Assembly (NCBI GenBank): GCA_009781125.1
Contig: WQYS01000017.1
Span: 1-15,131, forward strand
Length of the DNA stretch: 15,131 nucleotides
Source: Acidobacteriaceae bacterium
GTDB lineage: Bacteria > Acidobacteriota > Terriglobia > Terriglobales > Acidobacteriaceae
Reading direction: 5' to 3'
In this document: in pieces, positions 1-7,797 of the stretch
Numbering within the stretch: position 1 is the first letter of the stretch
Layout: each line of letters opens with the position of its first letter
The notes under the pieces: generated by a model
The model's database searches: none
What the model saw: only the letters and a program-made list of their open reading frames with translations
Told to the model about the DNA's origin: nothing
Made by a program: the position numbers and the translations under genes

Positions 1-732
1 AAAAAGCTCTGCCGCGGCAGCACCCGACTCAAACTGGAATGTGCCCTGTTGTATCAGTTCCACATCCATGTTGATTCCGGCCTCAAGCAGGGCCTTCACA
101 TAGCCATTCAGACGCTGTTCCGAGACGGCGAATGCGCGATCGCCAACCACAAACCCTATCCTTACGTGCCCCAGGCCCAATAAATATCGCGTCATCTCGT
201 AGGCTGCCTTGGTGTTGTCGATCTGGACCGAAGCAGTCATCTCGGGGAAGATCCCCGGCTGGATCCGGGCTACGGGAACCCGGCGGCGCGCCAGTTCATT
301 CAGGATGCGGAGGTCGTCGCACACGGGCTGCGTCAGCACGATTCCATCCGGATGCACCTGATCGACAAGGCTCATGATCTCGCCCATCAGAGTCGGCGAG
401 CCGTGATCGTAAGGCTGCACGATGGCGCGGACGCCGTCCTCTTTGCACCGGCTTCTACTGCCGTTGAGAACCTCATAGACATACCAGGCGTTGGGATTGT
501 CGCAAATGACCGCGATCTGGTGCGAACGGTTGCCCGCCAGCGCCCGTGCCGCAGAACTCGGCTGAAAACCGAGTTCCGCCATCACCCGCACAACACGCGA
601 TCTGGTCTCTTGATTGACGTATCTCTCTTTGTTGATGACGCGGGAGACGGTCTTGATCGAGACCCCGGCAAGCCGGGAGACATCCCGAATGGTAGCTCGC
701 GCGGATGAGATTGAATTAGAGCGCTTGTCCAT
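1..732 (-). CDS. LacI-family transcriptional regulator, C-terminus cut by window edge
   Basis: The reading frame on the minus strand is open from an ATG at 732-730 to the window edge, giving 244 codons of a family usually about 340 residues long. The N-terminus has the LacI helix-turn-helix and hinge: TIRDVSRLAGVSIKTVSRVI (residues 14-33) and GFQPSSAARAL (55-65). The periplasmic-binding-protein-like effector domain follows, with family-typical stretches such as HPDGIVLTQP and QIDNTKAAYEMTRYLLGLGH. Such proteins are usually sugar-responsive DNA-binding repressors. It lies 200 bases downstream of, and on the same strand as, an alpha-mannosidase gene, so a mannose- or mannoside-type effector is a reasonable inference, though the ligand is unknown. 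A weak AGGG ribosome-binding sequence sits about 5 bases before the ATG. Family assignment is very secure; the ligand is not. Confidence 0.95.
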   Translation of the reverse strand, partial: MDKRSNSISSARATIRDVSRLAGVSIKTVSRVINKERYVNQETRSRVVRVMAELGFQPSSAARALAGNRSHQIAVICDNPNAWYVYEVLNGSRSRCKEDGVRAIVQPYDHGSPTLMGEIMSLVDQVHPDGIVLTQPVCDDLRILNELARRRVPVARIQPGIFPEMTASVQIDNTKAAYEMTRYLLGLGHVRIGFVVGDRAFAVSEQRLNGYVKALLEAGINMDVELIQQGTFQFESGAAAAELF

Positions 733-801
733 ATTGGCCCTGGAGTGCAAAGCTCCCCTGTGGCTGAAGCGGAACTGCTAAGGGTAGCTCCATGATATCG
801 C

Positions 802-817
802 TGTCAACGATTTTACA
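802..817 (-). promoter_or_regulatory. Candidate LacI operator / -35 region upstream of the regulator gene
   Basis: The 16-mer TGTCAACGATTTTACA is an imperfect palindrome of the form TGTnAA(n4)TTnACA, resembling LacI-family operators. On the minus strand its first six bases read TTGACA, a perfect -35 hexamer. A poor -10 (TACCCT at 786-781, 15-base spacer, or CCCTTA at 784-779, 17-base spacer) follows. It lies 70 bases upstream of the LacI-type start codon, so autoregulation is plausible. The remaining 733-932 interval shows no other gene or clear terminator. Confidence 0.3.
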
Positions 818-932
818 TGATGGACGATGTCTGCCAGCAGAGTGCAGCGCCAGCAGCTACGGCCATCTCCACCGGGGCGCGCGCCTCTCAACGTTCTTAC
901 CACGCGGCCCTGGCGAAGTATTCCTGCCTTCT

Positions 933-3900
933 TCAGTTCGGCCCGGCACGCGGATAATCAACCCTCACGGTCAGAATCTCGTACGGGTTGATCTTCGCTG
1001 TAACCTTGTTGCCGGATATCGTGAGCGGCTGCCCCTCGGGCTTCTCCATCAGGTTCGTCGCCGTGGCGGCGGTTGCGCCTTCAGGGACGTTGAACGTCAC
1101 TGTAGACTGCTTTCCCTCCCACTCGTATGCGCGCAGGACCAGCGAGCCGGTGTCTTCGGCCCGCTTCACTGCCGTAAGCACGACGTTCTCCGGCTCCACT
1201 GAGACCCACGAGTGCTCGATCGGCAATGTGCCCGCGTGCGCTTCTACCTGCCAGGCCAGCAGCGGGTAGTTGTACTCATAGCCGCGGCGCACGGTAAGCG
1301 CCTGCCTCCAGTCGCTCGCGTGCGGATAGAGAGCGTAGCTGTACTGCTGCTGTCCGTGATCGGCGTCCGGATCGGGCCACGCCGGCGAGCGGAGCAGCGT
1401 CAGCCGCAGAACGTTGTCCCTGGCATCGTAGCCATACTTGCTCTGGTTGAGCAGCGAGACCCCACGCTGACCATCGCTGAGATCGGCCCAGCGCAGCGCC
1501 GGAACCTCGAACTTAGCCTTCTCCCAGGAGTTGTTGCGCGTCACCGGTCTCTCGATGCTCCCGTAAGGAATCTCGTAGGTTGCCGCCGGAGCGGAGACCG
1601 CCAGAGGAAAGGCCGCCTTCAGCAGGACGTGCGTCTCGTGCCAGTCGGTAAGGTTGACGATGTTGACCACGTCAGAGAAGGCATCCAGTTCGACGTCCTG
1701 TCTGAACTTCGAGTTCTGCCAGGCGCGGTCGACCTGAACGCGAGCGGACATCGGCCCCTTGTCCGCCATTACGACCGAATCGGCCTTCTCGATCGGCGTC
1801 ATCTGATCGAGCGCGCCGGCGTCGATGTTCCAGGCATCGAACTGCTTCGGCGTGTCCTTGAAGGTTTGCAACTGATTGCCGCAGGCTCCTTTGGCCAGCG
1901 CCTCGGAGCCGGTCCTCTTGTCGAAGATGCTGGTGATGCATCCCGTTACCGGATCGACCGTCACGCACAGGAAGGTGTTTTCCATCGTTGTTCCCGATGT
2001 CTTCAAGTCGGTGGCGAAGGGTTTCGTTCCGGCAACGGCGTGCAGCACAACATAGCCCAGCGCTGGAACCTTCTTTACCTGAAAGATCATCCGGTAGCTG
2101 CTGGTCTTCGGGTCGCTGTCAAGAATCCGCGACGGCAGAACGTTGCCTTCGGGATCGAGGATCGATATCCCATCCGGCGCATTCTCTGGCATCTGCACGC
2201 TGGCAACGGTAAGCCCTCCGCGCGCCCAGCCCATCGGATTGACGACGAGAATGGGCACCTCACCCGCTGCGCGCGTGTTGATCGGAGCGGAAAGTTCTGT
2301 AATCGCCTGCCGGGTGATCTCGCCGGTCGAAAGCCCAAGCTGGCTGAAATCCCTCTGCGCCTCTTTGTAGACGACACCGATAGCGGAGCCTGCCGCGGTA
2401 TCGTGAAAATCGTTAAATGCAATCGTCTTCCAATCGTCGGTGAGGTCAGGGCCGGGGTAGTTGCCGCCCTGTACCCATGCCAGGGCCGCCAGCCGTTCGG
2501 CGTTGAGCATATTGACCTCGCCCTCGCGCATGTTGCGTTTATGCTGCGCCTGCGTGGTCATGATGCCGCGGTGATACTCGAAGTACATCTCGTCATTCCA
2601 TGTTGGGATGACGATTTTCCCGGATTCAGGCGCGGGCGGCGCGTATCCTCTGGCGATCCCGGCGTAGTTCAGCGTGGGCGAGTTGGGCGAAATCTGCTTG
2701 CCGATCTCCGTGAAGTACGACTGCGCCGTGCCGAAGTGCATCCTGGGCACAATCATGCCGGGCTGCATCCAGTGCAGGCCTTCGTCGAGCATGGCGCGCG
2801 TGGGACCGCCGCCGTGGTCGCTGACGCCGTAGAGGTCCATCATCTGCTCCATGCCGGGAGCGTACTTTCGAGCGGCAGCCATGTCGATACCCAGGCGCAG
2901 GGGACTGAGGTTCGTGTTCGCATAGTCGTGCGGAAAGTAGGTGAGCACCCTGCTGCCGTCCGGCGACTGCCACCAGAAGAGCTTGAACGGCAGTTGATTG
3001 GTATCGTTCCACGCCATCTTCTGCGTGACGAAGTAGTCCATGCCGGAGCGCTTGTAGATCTGCGGCAACTGCCAGTTGTAGCCGAACGAGTCCACGTTCC
3101 AGCCTATACGCACATCGACGCCGTACTCCTTGGCGAAGTACCGCTTGCCGATCAGCAGAGAACGAACCAGCGATTCGCCGTCCGGCATGTTGAGGTCCGG
3201 CTCGACCCACATGCCGCCGACGATCTCCCAACGGCCTTCTTTGACCCGCTTCTTGATCTCTTCGTTTATAGCCGGGTACTTGGTGGCGATCCAATCGTTA
3301 TACACGGCGGAGGACTGGGTGAAAGTATAGTCCGGGTATTCATTCATCAGTTGCAGCGCGGTCGCCCATGTGTTCTTCACGACATCGACCGTTTCGCTCA
3401 CCGGCCATAGCCAGGCGGCGTCGATATGCGAGTTGCCGGAAAGATGAAGCGTAGCCTGCTGAAGCACGGGCCCGAGCGCCGCCAACTTCTCGCGCGCATC
3501 CGTAAGCGAGGCATCGAACCGCGCCTGATTCGCGCGGTCGAGAGCATCGAGATCGACGGCCTGAATCGCCTGGTTCAGCGTGGCAAGATCAGCGGCTGGG
3601 TTCTTCGAGAGGCTGGGAATAAGAGCCGCGGAGGTGAGAAACTCCGTTCGCAGATCTCCGGGATTGGGGCGCCCCGGCGCAAAATCGATTCGGGCAGAGA
3701 CACCGTGAAAGGATTTCTTATCAACTGTGGCGAGAATCTTCACGGCAACGAGGATTTTGTCGCCGGGCCTGGCCTGATCGAACAGGACGATGGGTTCAAG
3801 GTTATCGCCCATAGCCACGCGGCGGCCATTGAAGTAGATGATCTGCGGCACGGGGCCATTGGCTCCGGCCTGAAACTGAAACCAGATGCGCGCGCCGGTC

Positions 3901-4232
3901 AGGCCGTATCCGTACAGGTTCTGCGGAACCTCGATCATGCGGCGGTACCAGACAGCCTCCACCGGAGCCTTGCTGCCAGACTGAACCAGCGTCCAGTCAG
4001 AGTCGTCGAGCGCCGGGTCTTCGCCGTGAGCGATGTCTCCGGCGTGAAAACGCCACTCCCCGGCGGGTAGATTGTTGAACTGCGCAAGGCGCTCGACAAC
4101 CCTCTGCGACGGCTCGGGAAGCGCGTGAACGATAGCAGAGACATCCCTGGCCGACTGGGCACAAGCCAAAGGAACAAAAAGCAGCATGGCAAGCAAAATT
4201 CTTGCCGCTGGCGAAGCGGGAGTAACGTTCAA
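933..4232 (-). CDS. Secreted GH38 alpha-mannosidase
   Basis: This 1099-residue protein should hydrolyse alpha-mannosidic bonds outside the cytoplasm. An N-terminal hydrophobic signal peptide (about residues 10-26, ending ACAQSA) is followed by a GH2-like jelly-roll region (about 75-185, including VEAVWYRRMIEVP). The GH38 catalytic core starts at about 262: the zinc-binding motif GNSHIDAAW gives His269 and Asp271, and WNVDSFGYNWQLPQ gives the probable nucleophile and zinc ligand Asp381. A later FNDFHDTAAGSA motif supplies the expected zinc-binding His. The C-terminal half matches the usual beta-sandwich region of the family. Translation most likely starts at TTG (4232-4230), because an AAGGAG Shine-Dalgarno lies exactly 7 bases upstream and no ATG is well placed. 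The LacI-type gene follows on the same strand. Family call is strong; exact linkage specificity cannot be read from sequence. Confidence 0.93.
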   Translation of the reverse strand: MNVTPASPAARILLAMLLFVPLACAQSARDVSAIVHALPEPSQRVVERLAQFNNLPAGEWRFHAGDIAHGEDPALDDSDWTLVQSGSKAPVEAVWYRRMIEVPQNLYGYGLTGARIWFQFQAGANGPVPQIIYFNGRRVAMGDNLEPIVLFDQARPGDKILVAVKILATVDKKSFHGVSARIDFAPGRPNPGDLRTEFLTSAALIPSLSKNPAADLATLNQAIQAVDLDALDRANQARFDASLTDAREKLAALGPVLQQATLHLSGNSHIDAAWLWPVSETVDVVKNTWATALQLMNEYPDYTFTQSSAVYNDWIATKYPAINEEIKKRVKEGRWEIVGGMWVEPDLNMPDGESLVRSLLIGKRYFAKEYGVDVRIGWNVDSFGYNWQLPQIYKRSGMDYFVTQKMAWNDTNQLPFKLFWWQSPDGSRVLTYFPHDYANTNLSPLRLGIDMAAARKYAPGMEQMMDLYGVSDHGGGPTRAMLDEGLHWMQPGMIVPRMHFGTAQSYFTEIGKQISPNSPTLNYAGIARGYAPPAPESGKIVIPTWNDEMYFEYHRGIMTTQAQHKRNMREGEVNMLNAERLAALAWVQGGNYPGPDLTDDWKTIAFNDFHDTAAGSAIGVVYKEAQRDFSQLGLSTGEITRQAITELSAPINTRAAGEVPILVVNPMGWARGGLTVASVQMPENAPDGISILDPEGNVLPSRILDSDPKTSSYRMIFQVKKVPALGYVVLHAVAGTKPFATDLKTSGTTMENTFLCVTVDPVTGCITSIFDKRTGSEALAKGACGNQLQTFKDTPKQFDAWNIDAGALDQMTPIEKADSVVMADKGPMSARVQVDRAWQNSKFRQDVELDAFSDVVNIVNLTDWHETHVLLKAAFPLAVSAPAATYEIPYGSIERPVTRNNSWEKAKFEVPALRWADLSDGQRGVSLLNQSKYGYDARDNVLRLTLLRSPAWPDPDADHGQQQYSYALYPHASDWRQALTVRRGYEYNYPLLAWQVEAHAGTLPIEHSWVSVEPENVVLTAVKRAEDTGSLVLRAYEWEGKQSTVTFNVPEGATAATATNLMEKPEGQPLTISGNKVTAKINPYEILTVRVDYPRAGPN

Positions 4233-4371
4233 CGGATGGCTCCTTCAACAACTACTATAGAACTGTAAACACCGGAGCAGAAAAACAGACCCCGTAGCAC
4301 CGTGAGAACGGCTTGCAACCAGTGAGGTTCTGAATAAGAATTGACTTGACTCCAGTTGTTTTTGGGAACCA
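4233..4371. promoter_or_regulatory. Divergent intergenic region between mannosidase and conjugation operon
   Basis: This 139-base gap must carry the leader of the minus-strand mannosidase and probably the promoter of the plus-strand operon. On the minus strand a TATAGT -10-like hexamer lies at 4259-4254 with no good -35. On the plus strand a weak pair, TTGCAA (4313-4318) and TAAGAA (4335-4340) with 16-base spacing, is the best I can find; a TTGACTTGACT direct repeat lies at 4341-4351. TGAGAACGGCTTGCA (4303-4317) is a loose LacI-operator-like palindrome. None of these is convincing alone. Confidence 0.3.
4240..4245 (-). promoter_or_regulatory. Shine-Dalgarno of the GH38 gene (decides a TTG start)
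   Basis: AAGGAG on the minus strand, 7 bases before the TTG at 4232-4230. This strong site supports the rare TTG initiation codon and the full-length signal peptide. Confidence 0.75.
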
Positions 4372-5466
4372 ATGCAGAAGCTCACAGTCAGCCTGGACGA
4401 GGTTGAGCAAGTACGGCCTCGCTCCGCCGTAGCGAGTGACACATCCGCAGTTCTGCCTGCTGCGATTCCGTGGTGGGCGAAGCTCTGCATGTGGCCGCTG
4501 GCGCTGGTTCTGCCTGTGCTTTGCGTCTTCAGCCTGGTTGCGCGCCTCCTGACGCGCGCCCGCGAGCCGCGAGTCCGGCTGGCATGGATGGAGTTTCTGT
4601 CCACGCTGCTGGCGGTCAGCGGCCTTCTGACCTTTGTTGCAGGAGTTCTCGCGCTCGCGATCTCTCCCTCGCAGCCATCGGTTCTGAGCCAGGGACTCAG
4701 CGATCTGGATAACCGCGCCTCCTATCCTTCGCTTCCTGTCGGCCACCCGCTCTCCGCAGCAGAGATCGCAACCGGCTTCAAGCCTCTGGTTACGGTCATT
4801 ACGCCAGCACAGCGGAGGTGGTTCTCGAAGACCGAATCTCCGTCGAATGCATTTGGAGCAGGCGTGGTTCTGCAAAGCAATCAGGACGGCTATCTGATCG
4901 CAACGGCGCGGCACGTGATCGATGGCGAATCGGAAAAGAGCAAAGCGCAGCGAGCCTTGATTGCGTCCGTCTCCGGGACGTGGACCCCTGCCGACGTCGT
5001 AGCGCGGCACAAAGATCTTGATCTTCTTCTGTTGTGGCTTCCGCGCGCGGCTGGACGCGGCAGTTTCACCATGCCGGTCGCGGCTCGAAGCCAGGTAGGG
5101 GACGGAAGCGCAATCTTCGTCATCGGTCATCCACAGGGACTCCGCTATACGCTGAGCACGGGAATCGTCTCGCGCAAGGATGGAGACATCCTTCAGATCA
5201 CCGCGCCGATCAGTCCCGGAAACAGCGGCGGGCCGCTGCTGGACGAGTACGGCAGGCTGGCGGGCATTGTGACGTCCAAGATGGACCGCAACATCAATCC
5301 GAACGAGGAGAGCCTCAACTTCGCCGTCTGCGCCGATGCGCTGCTGGACTCATCGCAATGGACCTTCTATGGAGAAGGCCGGAAATATCTTACGGCGTTC
5401 GAACACGGCCAGCCCGTGATCGCAGCCGGGAAAACTGAGAAAGAGAACCCCAATGGCAACGATTAA
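4372..5466 (+). CDS. Membrane-anchored trypsin-like serine protease (first gene of conjugation operon)
   Basis: The 364-residue protein has two predicted membrane helices (about 38-60 and 74-97) and then a trypsin/HtrA-type protease domain (about 135-330). The full catalytic triad is visible: His181 in ATARHVI, Asp217 in HKDLDLLLL, and Ser285 in SPGNSGGPLL. No PDZ domain follows, unlike classic DegP. The short loop between the helices is arginine-rich (residues 58-69), so by the positive-inside rule the loop is cytoplasmic and the protease domain periplasmic. An in-frame stop at 4342-4344 and no other start codon above 4372 fix the ATG; its ribosome-binding sequence is poor (GGGA). The gene overlaps the downstream Ubl gene by 14 bases, implying translational coupling. 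Role is inferred only from context: processing or degradation of conjugation targets, or an envelope output. It could instead be an unrelated stress protease. Confidence 0.9.
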   Translation: MQKLTVSLDEVEQVRPRSAVASDTSAVLPAAIPWWAKLCMWPLALVLPVLCVFSLVARLLTRAREPRVRLAWMEFLSTLLAVSGLLTFVAGVLALAISPSQPSVLSQGLSDLDNRASYPSLPVGHPLSAAEIATGFKPLVTVITPAQRRWFSKTESPSNAFGAGVVLQSNQDGYLIATARHVIDGESEKSKAQRALIASVSGTWTPADVVARHKDLDLLLLWLPRAAGRGSFTMPVAARSQVGDGSAIFVIGHPQGLRYTLSTGIVSRKDGDILQITAPISPGNSGGPLLDEYGRLAGIVTSKMDRNINPNEESLNFAVCADALLDSSQWTFYGEGRKYLTAFEHGQPVIAAGKTEKENPNGND

Positions 5467-5722
5467 TGTGACCGTGTACGACTCGACCGAAAACAAGCGC
5501 GTTCCCGTGGAACTGCCCGACGACGCGCCCTGCAACAAGATCATCGCGGTGCTGGTGCAGAAGCTCCAGCTACCGGCCAACGGTCCGGACGGCGCTCCGC
5601 TGAGCTACAAGTTCCATCACAAGAACTCAGGACGGCAGATATTCGACTCGCAGACGCTGAGCGAAGCGCAGGTAAAGGACGGCGACATCCTGCGTCTTCA
5701 GCCGGAGATCACCGCCGGGTAG
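5453..5722 (+). CDS. Ubiquitin-like beta-grasp protein (YukD/EsaB-like Ubl)
   Basis: This 89-residue protein is the predicted conjugated tag. It has the beta-grasp pattern of ubiquitin: strand MATINVTVYDS, strand KRVPVELPDD, helix NKIIAVLVQKLQL, then YKFHHKNSGRQIF, and a last strand in KDGDILRLQPE whose position matches the LRL strand before the ubiquitin tail. The C-terminus is EITAG, so it ends in one exposed glycine without a diglycine and without an extension needing removal. It overlaps the protease gene by 14 bases and ends 18 bases before the E1 gene. YukD-like proteins also occur in type VII secretion loci, but no ESX ATPase or WXG100 gene is present here, while E1, E2 and JAMM genes are. 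The beta-grasp call is strong; use as a covalent modifier is inferred from the neighbours. Confidence 0.9.
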   Translation: MATINVTVYDSTENKRVPVELPDDAPCNKIIAVLVQKLQLPANGPDGAPLSYKFHHKNSGRQIFDSQTLSEAQVKDGDILRLQPEITAG

Positions 5723-5740
5723 CTCCCTGGAGAGAAATGG

Positions 5741-6937
5741 ATGCTGTCCGTATCAGAGTTCGACGAGCAGGACGACCGCTACAGCAGGCTCCGTCTGATC
5801 CCATGGTGGGACCAGGAGCGCATTGCCAGCAGCAAAATTCTAGTGGTGGGCGCGGGAGCCCTGGGGAACGAGATCCTCAAGAACCTTGCCCTGCTTGGCT
5901 TCCGTAATGTTGTGATTGTCGATCTGGACTGCGTGGAGATATCGAACCTTTCGCGCACCGTGCTGTTCCGGACGCGAGACCTGGGAAGGTTCAAGGCCAT
6001 CGCTGCGGCAGAAGCATACAAAGAACTCGTGGATGGCGCAGAGATTAAGCCTGTCGTCGGGAACGTCATGTACGGCTGCGGCCTGGGCCTGTTCGAGTGG
6101 GCCGACGTGATCGTGGCCGGACTGGACAACCGCGAAGCCCGGCTGTGGATCAACCGCTCAGCCTGGAAGGTGGGGCGTCCCTGGGTTGACGGCGCCATCG
6201 AAGGCATCAACGGCGTTGCGCGAGTGTTCATACCCGGCCATCCTCCCTGCTATGAATGCACGCTTGGCGAAGTGGACTGGGCAATCCTCGACCGGCGCAT
6301 GTCCTGCAACCTGCTCGCGAACCGGACCGATACAGAGGGCAGGGTGCCTACCACGCCAACGATCTCTTCGATCATTGCCGGGATTCAGGTGCAGGAGGCG
6401 GTGAAGCTGCTGCACGGTTTGCCGACGCTGGCGGGGCAGGGGTTCGTCTTTGAGGGCATGAACCACACCTCCTACAAAGTGGAGTACACGGAAAATCCGG
6501 ATTGCATGAGCCACTACACCATTCCTGAGTGGAACAGACTGCCGGAGACCTCCGGTCAATGGACGCTCCACGATCTGTGGCGGCGCGCGCGGCATGATCT
6601 CTCGGCGACTGCGGTCACCATTGAGTTCAGCAGAGATGTCATCTGGCGGTTCTCGTGTCCGCGCTGCGGGAACATTGAGGAGCTTTTCGCTCCCGTGGGA
6701 AGCGTTCCTTACGAAAGAGGGGCCTGCGCCTGCGACCGGCAGCAGCGTGTGGTTGATACCATCCACAACTACAGCGGCACGGAGCCGTGGGGAGAGCGCC
6801 AGCTCAGCCAGCTTGGCCTGCCTTTGTGGGATGTCTTCGCCGCGCGCAGTAGCGAGCGCGAGATTGGATACATAGCCGAAGGCGATCGGACGGCAGTCCT
6901 GGGAATCGCCCTGGCAGAAGAGAGTGTTCCAGCATGA
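5741..6937 (+). CDS. E1-like Ubl-activating enzyme (ThiF/MoeB/UBA fold)
   Basis: The 398-residue protein should adenylate the Ubl C-terminus and carry it as a thioester to the E2. The Rossmann ATP-binding region is clear: VVGAGALGNE (GxGxxG, residues 36-44), then VDLDCVEISNLSR (60-72), and an N-terminal YSRLRLI arginine patch. CYEC (170-173) and NPDCMSH (252-258) probably form the structural zinc site, with the usual fourth Cys replaced by His258. Cys189 in RRMSCNLL, in the crossover-loop position before RVPTTPT, is the best candidate catalytic cysteine. The C-terminal region (about 265-398) adds a second four-cysteine cluster (C306, C309, C329, C331) and may be the E2-presenting part. A GGAG ribosome-binding site at 5729-5732 is 8 bases before the ATG. 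The stop overlaps the JAMM gene start by 4 bases. The cysteine assignment needs testing. Confidence 0.94.
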   Translation: MLSVSEFDEQDDRYSRLRLIPWWDQERIASSKILVVGAGALGNEILKNLALLGFRNVVIVDLDCVEISNLSRTVLFRTRDLGRFKAIAAAEAYKELVDGAEIKPVVGNVMYGCGLGLFEWADVIVAGLDNREARLWINRSAWKVGRPWVDGAIEGINGVARVFIPGHPPCYECTLGEVDWAILDRRMSCNLLANRTDTEGRVPTTPTISSIIAGIQVQEAVKLLHGLPTLAGQGFVFEGMNHTSYKVEYTENPDCMSHYTIPEWNRLPETSGQWTLHDLWRRARHDLSATAVTIEFSRDVIWRFSCPRCGNIEELFAPVGSVPYERGACACDRQQRVVDTIHNYSGTEPWGERQLSQLGLPLWDVFAARSSEREIGYIAEGDRTAVLGIALAEESVPA

Positions 6938-7797
6938 AACAGAAAGATAAGCGAGAGAACGGCTTCCCGCTGCGCATTCATTGCGAGGCCGCAAGACAGA
7001 TCCGGCAGCATGCGCGCTCATCCATGAAGGCCGAGGTGTGCGGCGTTCTCATTGGAAGCGAAGACGGCAAGGCCACCGTGGTCAAGGCCAGCATTCCCGG
7101 CGCCAATGCCGTGGAGGCCGGAACCCACGTCACCTTCACGCAGGACACATGGGAACACATCTACAAGATCAAGGACCAGCAGTATCCCGATGCGCGCATC
7201 GTGGGCTGGTATCACTCGCATCCGGGCTTCGGCGTCTTCCTCTCCGATCATGATTCGTTTATTCATGAGAACTTTTTCTCATCTCCGCGCCAGGTCGCAT
7301 GGGTCTACGATCCGCACTCCGACGAAGAGGGCTGCTTCGGATGGGCGGGCGATAAGGGAGATAAGATAGTCCGGCTCGATCATATTTTGTTCGAAGACGA
7401 CAAGGGCGGCGAAGGCGCAGGAGAGACAGGCAAGGCTGAGCCGTTGCTGATAGAAACCAGCGAAGACGATCCGGAACAGAATATCTCCGAAGAGCCCGAG
7501 CGGATAAACCCGTGGAAACTTCTATCGCAAGGCGCAAAGTATCTTGCATTCTTTATGGCGGGCGTTCTCCTCTGCTGGTTTCTGGCCCCCTTCCTGTTCA
7601 GTGTGATTCTTGTAGACACGCAAACAAGACGACAAGTTCTGGTTATTCCTATGAGTCCCAATGAGCTGAAGCTGGGATCCATTCTGACTCCTGTCGATAT
7701 GCGTACAGGACAGTACATGATTCCCGTTCCAGCGAATCCCGGCGAGGCCAACCCGGCGGCTTCACAGCCAAATGCAGCAAAGAAGGAGAAGCCATGA
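6934..7797 (+). CDS. Membrane-anchored JAMM/JAB (MPN+) isopeptidase
   Basis: The 287-residue protein is a predicted zinc metalloprotease that cleaves Ubl from targets. The full JAMM signature is present: Glu34 (EVCGVLIG), His94 and His96 (YHSHPGFGV), Ser104 and Asp107 (LSDHD), in the exact HxHx7SxxD spacing. The domain covers about residues 11-155. An acidic linker (about 154-190) leads to one membrane helix (about 201-227) and a 60-residue proline-rich tail. Lysines before the helix (K195, K202) argue for a cytoplasmic enzyme and periplasmic tail. Start and stop overlap the E1 and FHA genes by ATGA on each side, so translation is coupled. Because the Ubl already ends in a bare glycine, deconjugation is more likely than precursor processing. 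The permanent membrane anchor is uncommon for bacterial JAMM proteins. Confidence 0.94.
   Translation: MKQKDKRENGFPLRIHCEAARQIRQHARSSMKAEVCGVLIGSEDGKATVVKASIPGANAVEAGTHVTFTQDTWEHIYKIKDQQYPDARIVGWYHSHPGFGVFLSDHDSFIHENFFSSPRQVAWVYDPHSDEEGCFGWAGDKGDKIVRLDHILFEDDKGGEGAGETGKAEPLLIETSEDDPEQNISEEPERINPWKLLSQGAKYLAFFMAGVLLCWFLAPFLFSVILVDTQTRRQVLVIPMSPNELKLGSILTPVDMRTGQYMIPVPANPGEANPAASQPNAAKKEKP

Noticed and set aside
1212..3410. Long open plus-strand frame (732 codons) opposite the mannosidase
   Set aside because: It is antisense to a GH38 protein with clear catalytic motifs; its translation is arginine- and valine-rich without domain features, a common artefact of GC-rich DNA.
4255..5130. Minus-strand frame of 291 codons opposite the protease gene
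   Set aside because: Low-complexity, Arg- and Gln-rich translation opposite a protease with an intact triad.
5453..5722. YukD-like protein as part of a type VII secretion locus
   Set aside because: No FtsK/EssC ATPase, WXG100 substrate or EccD-like membrane protein nearby; E1, E2 and JAMM neighbours favour conjugation.
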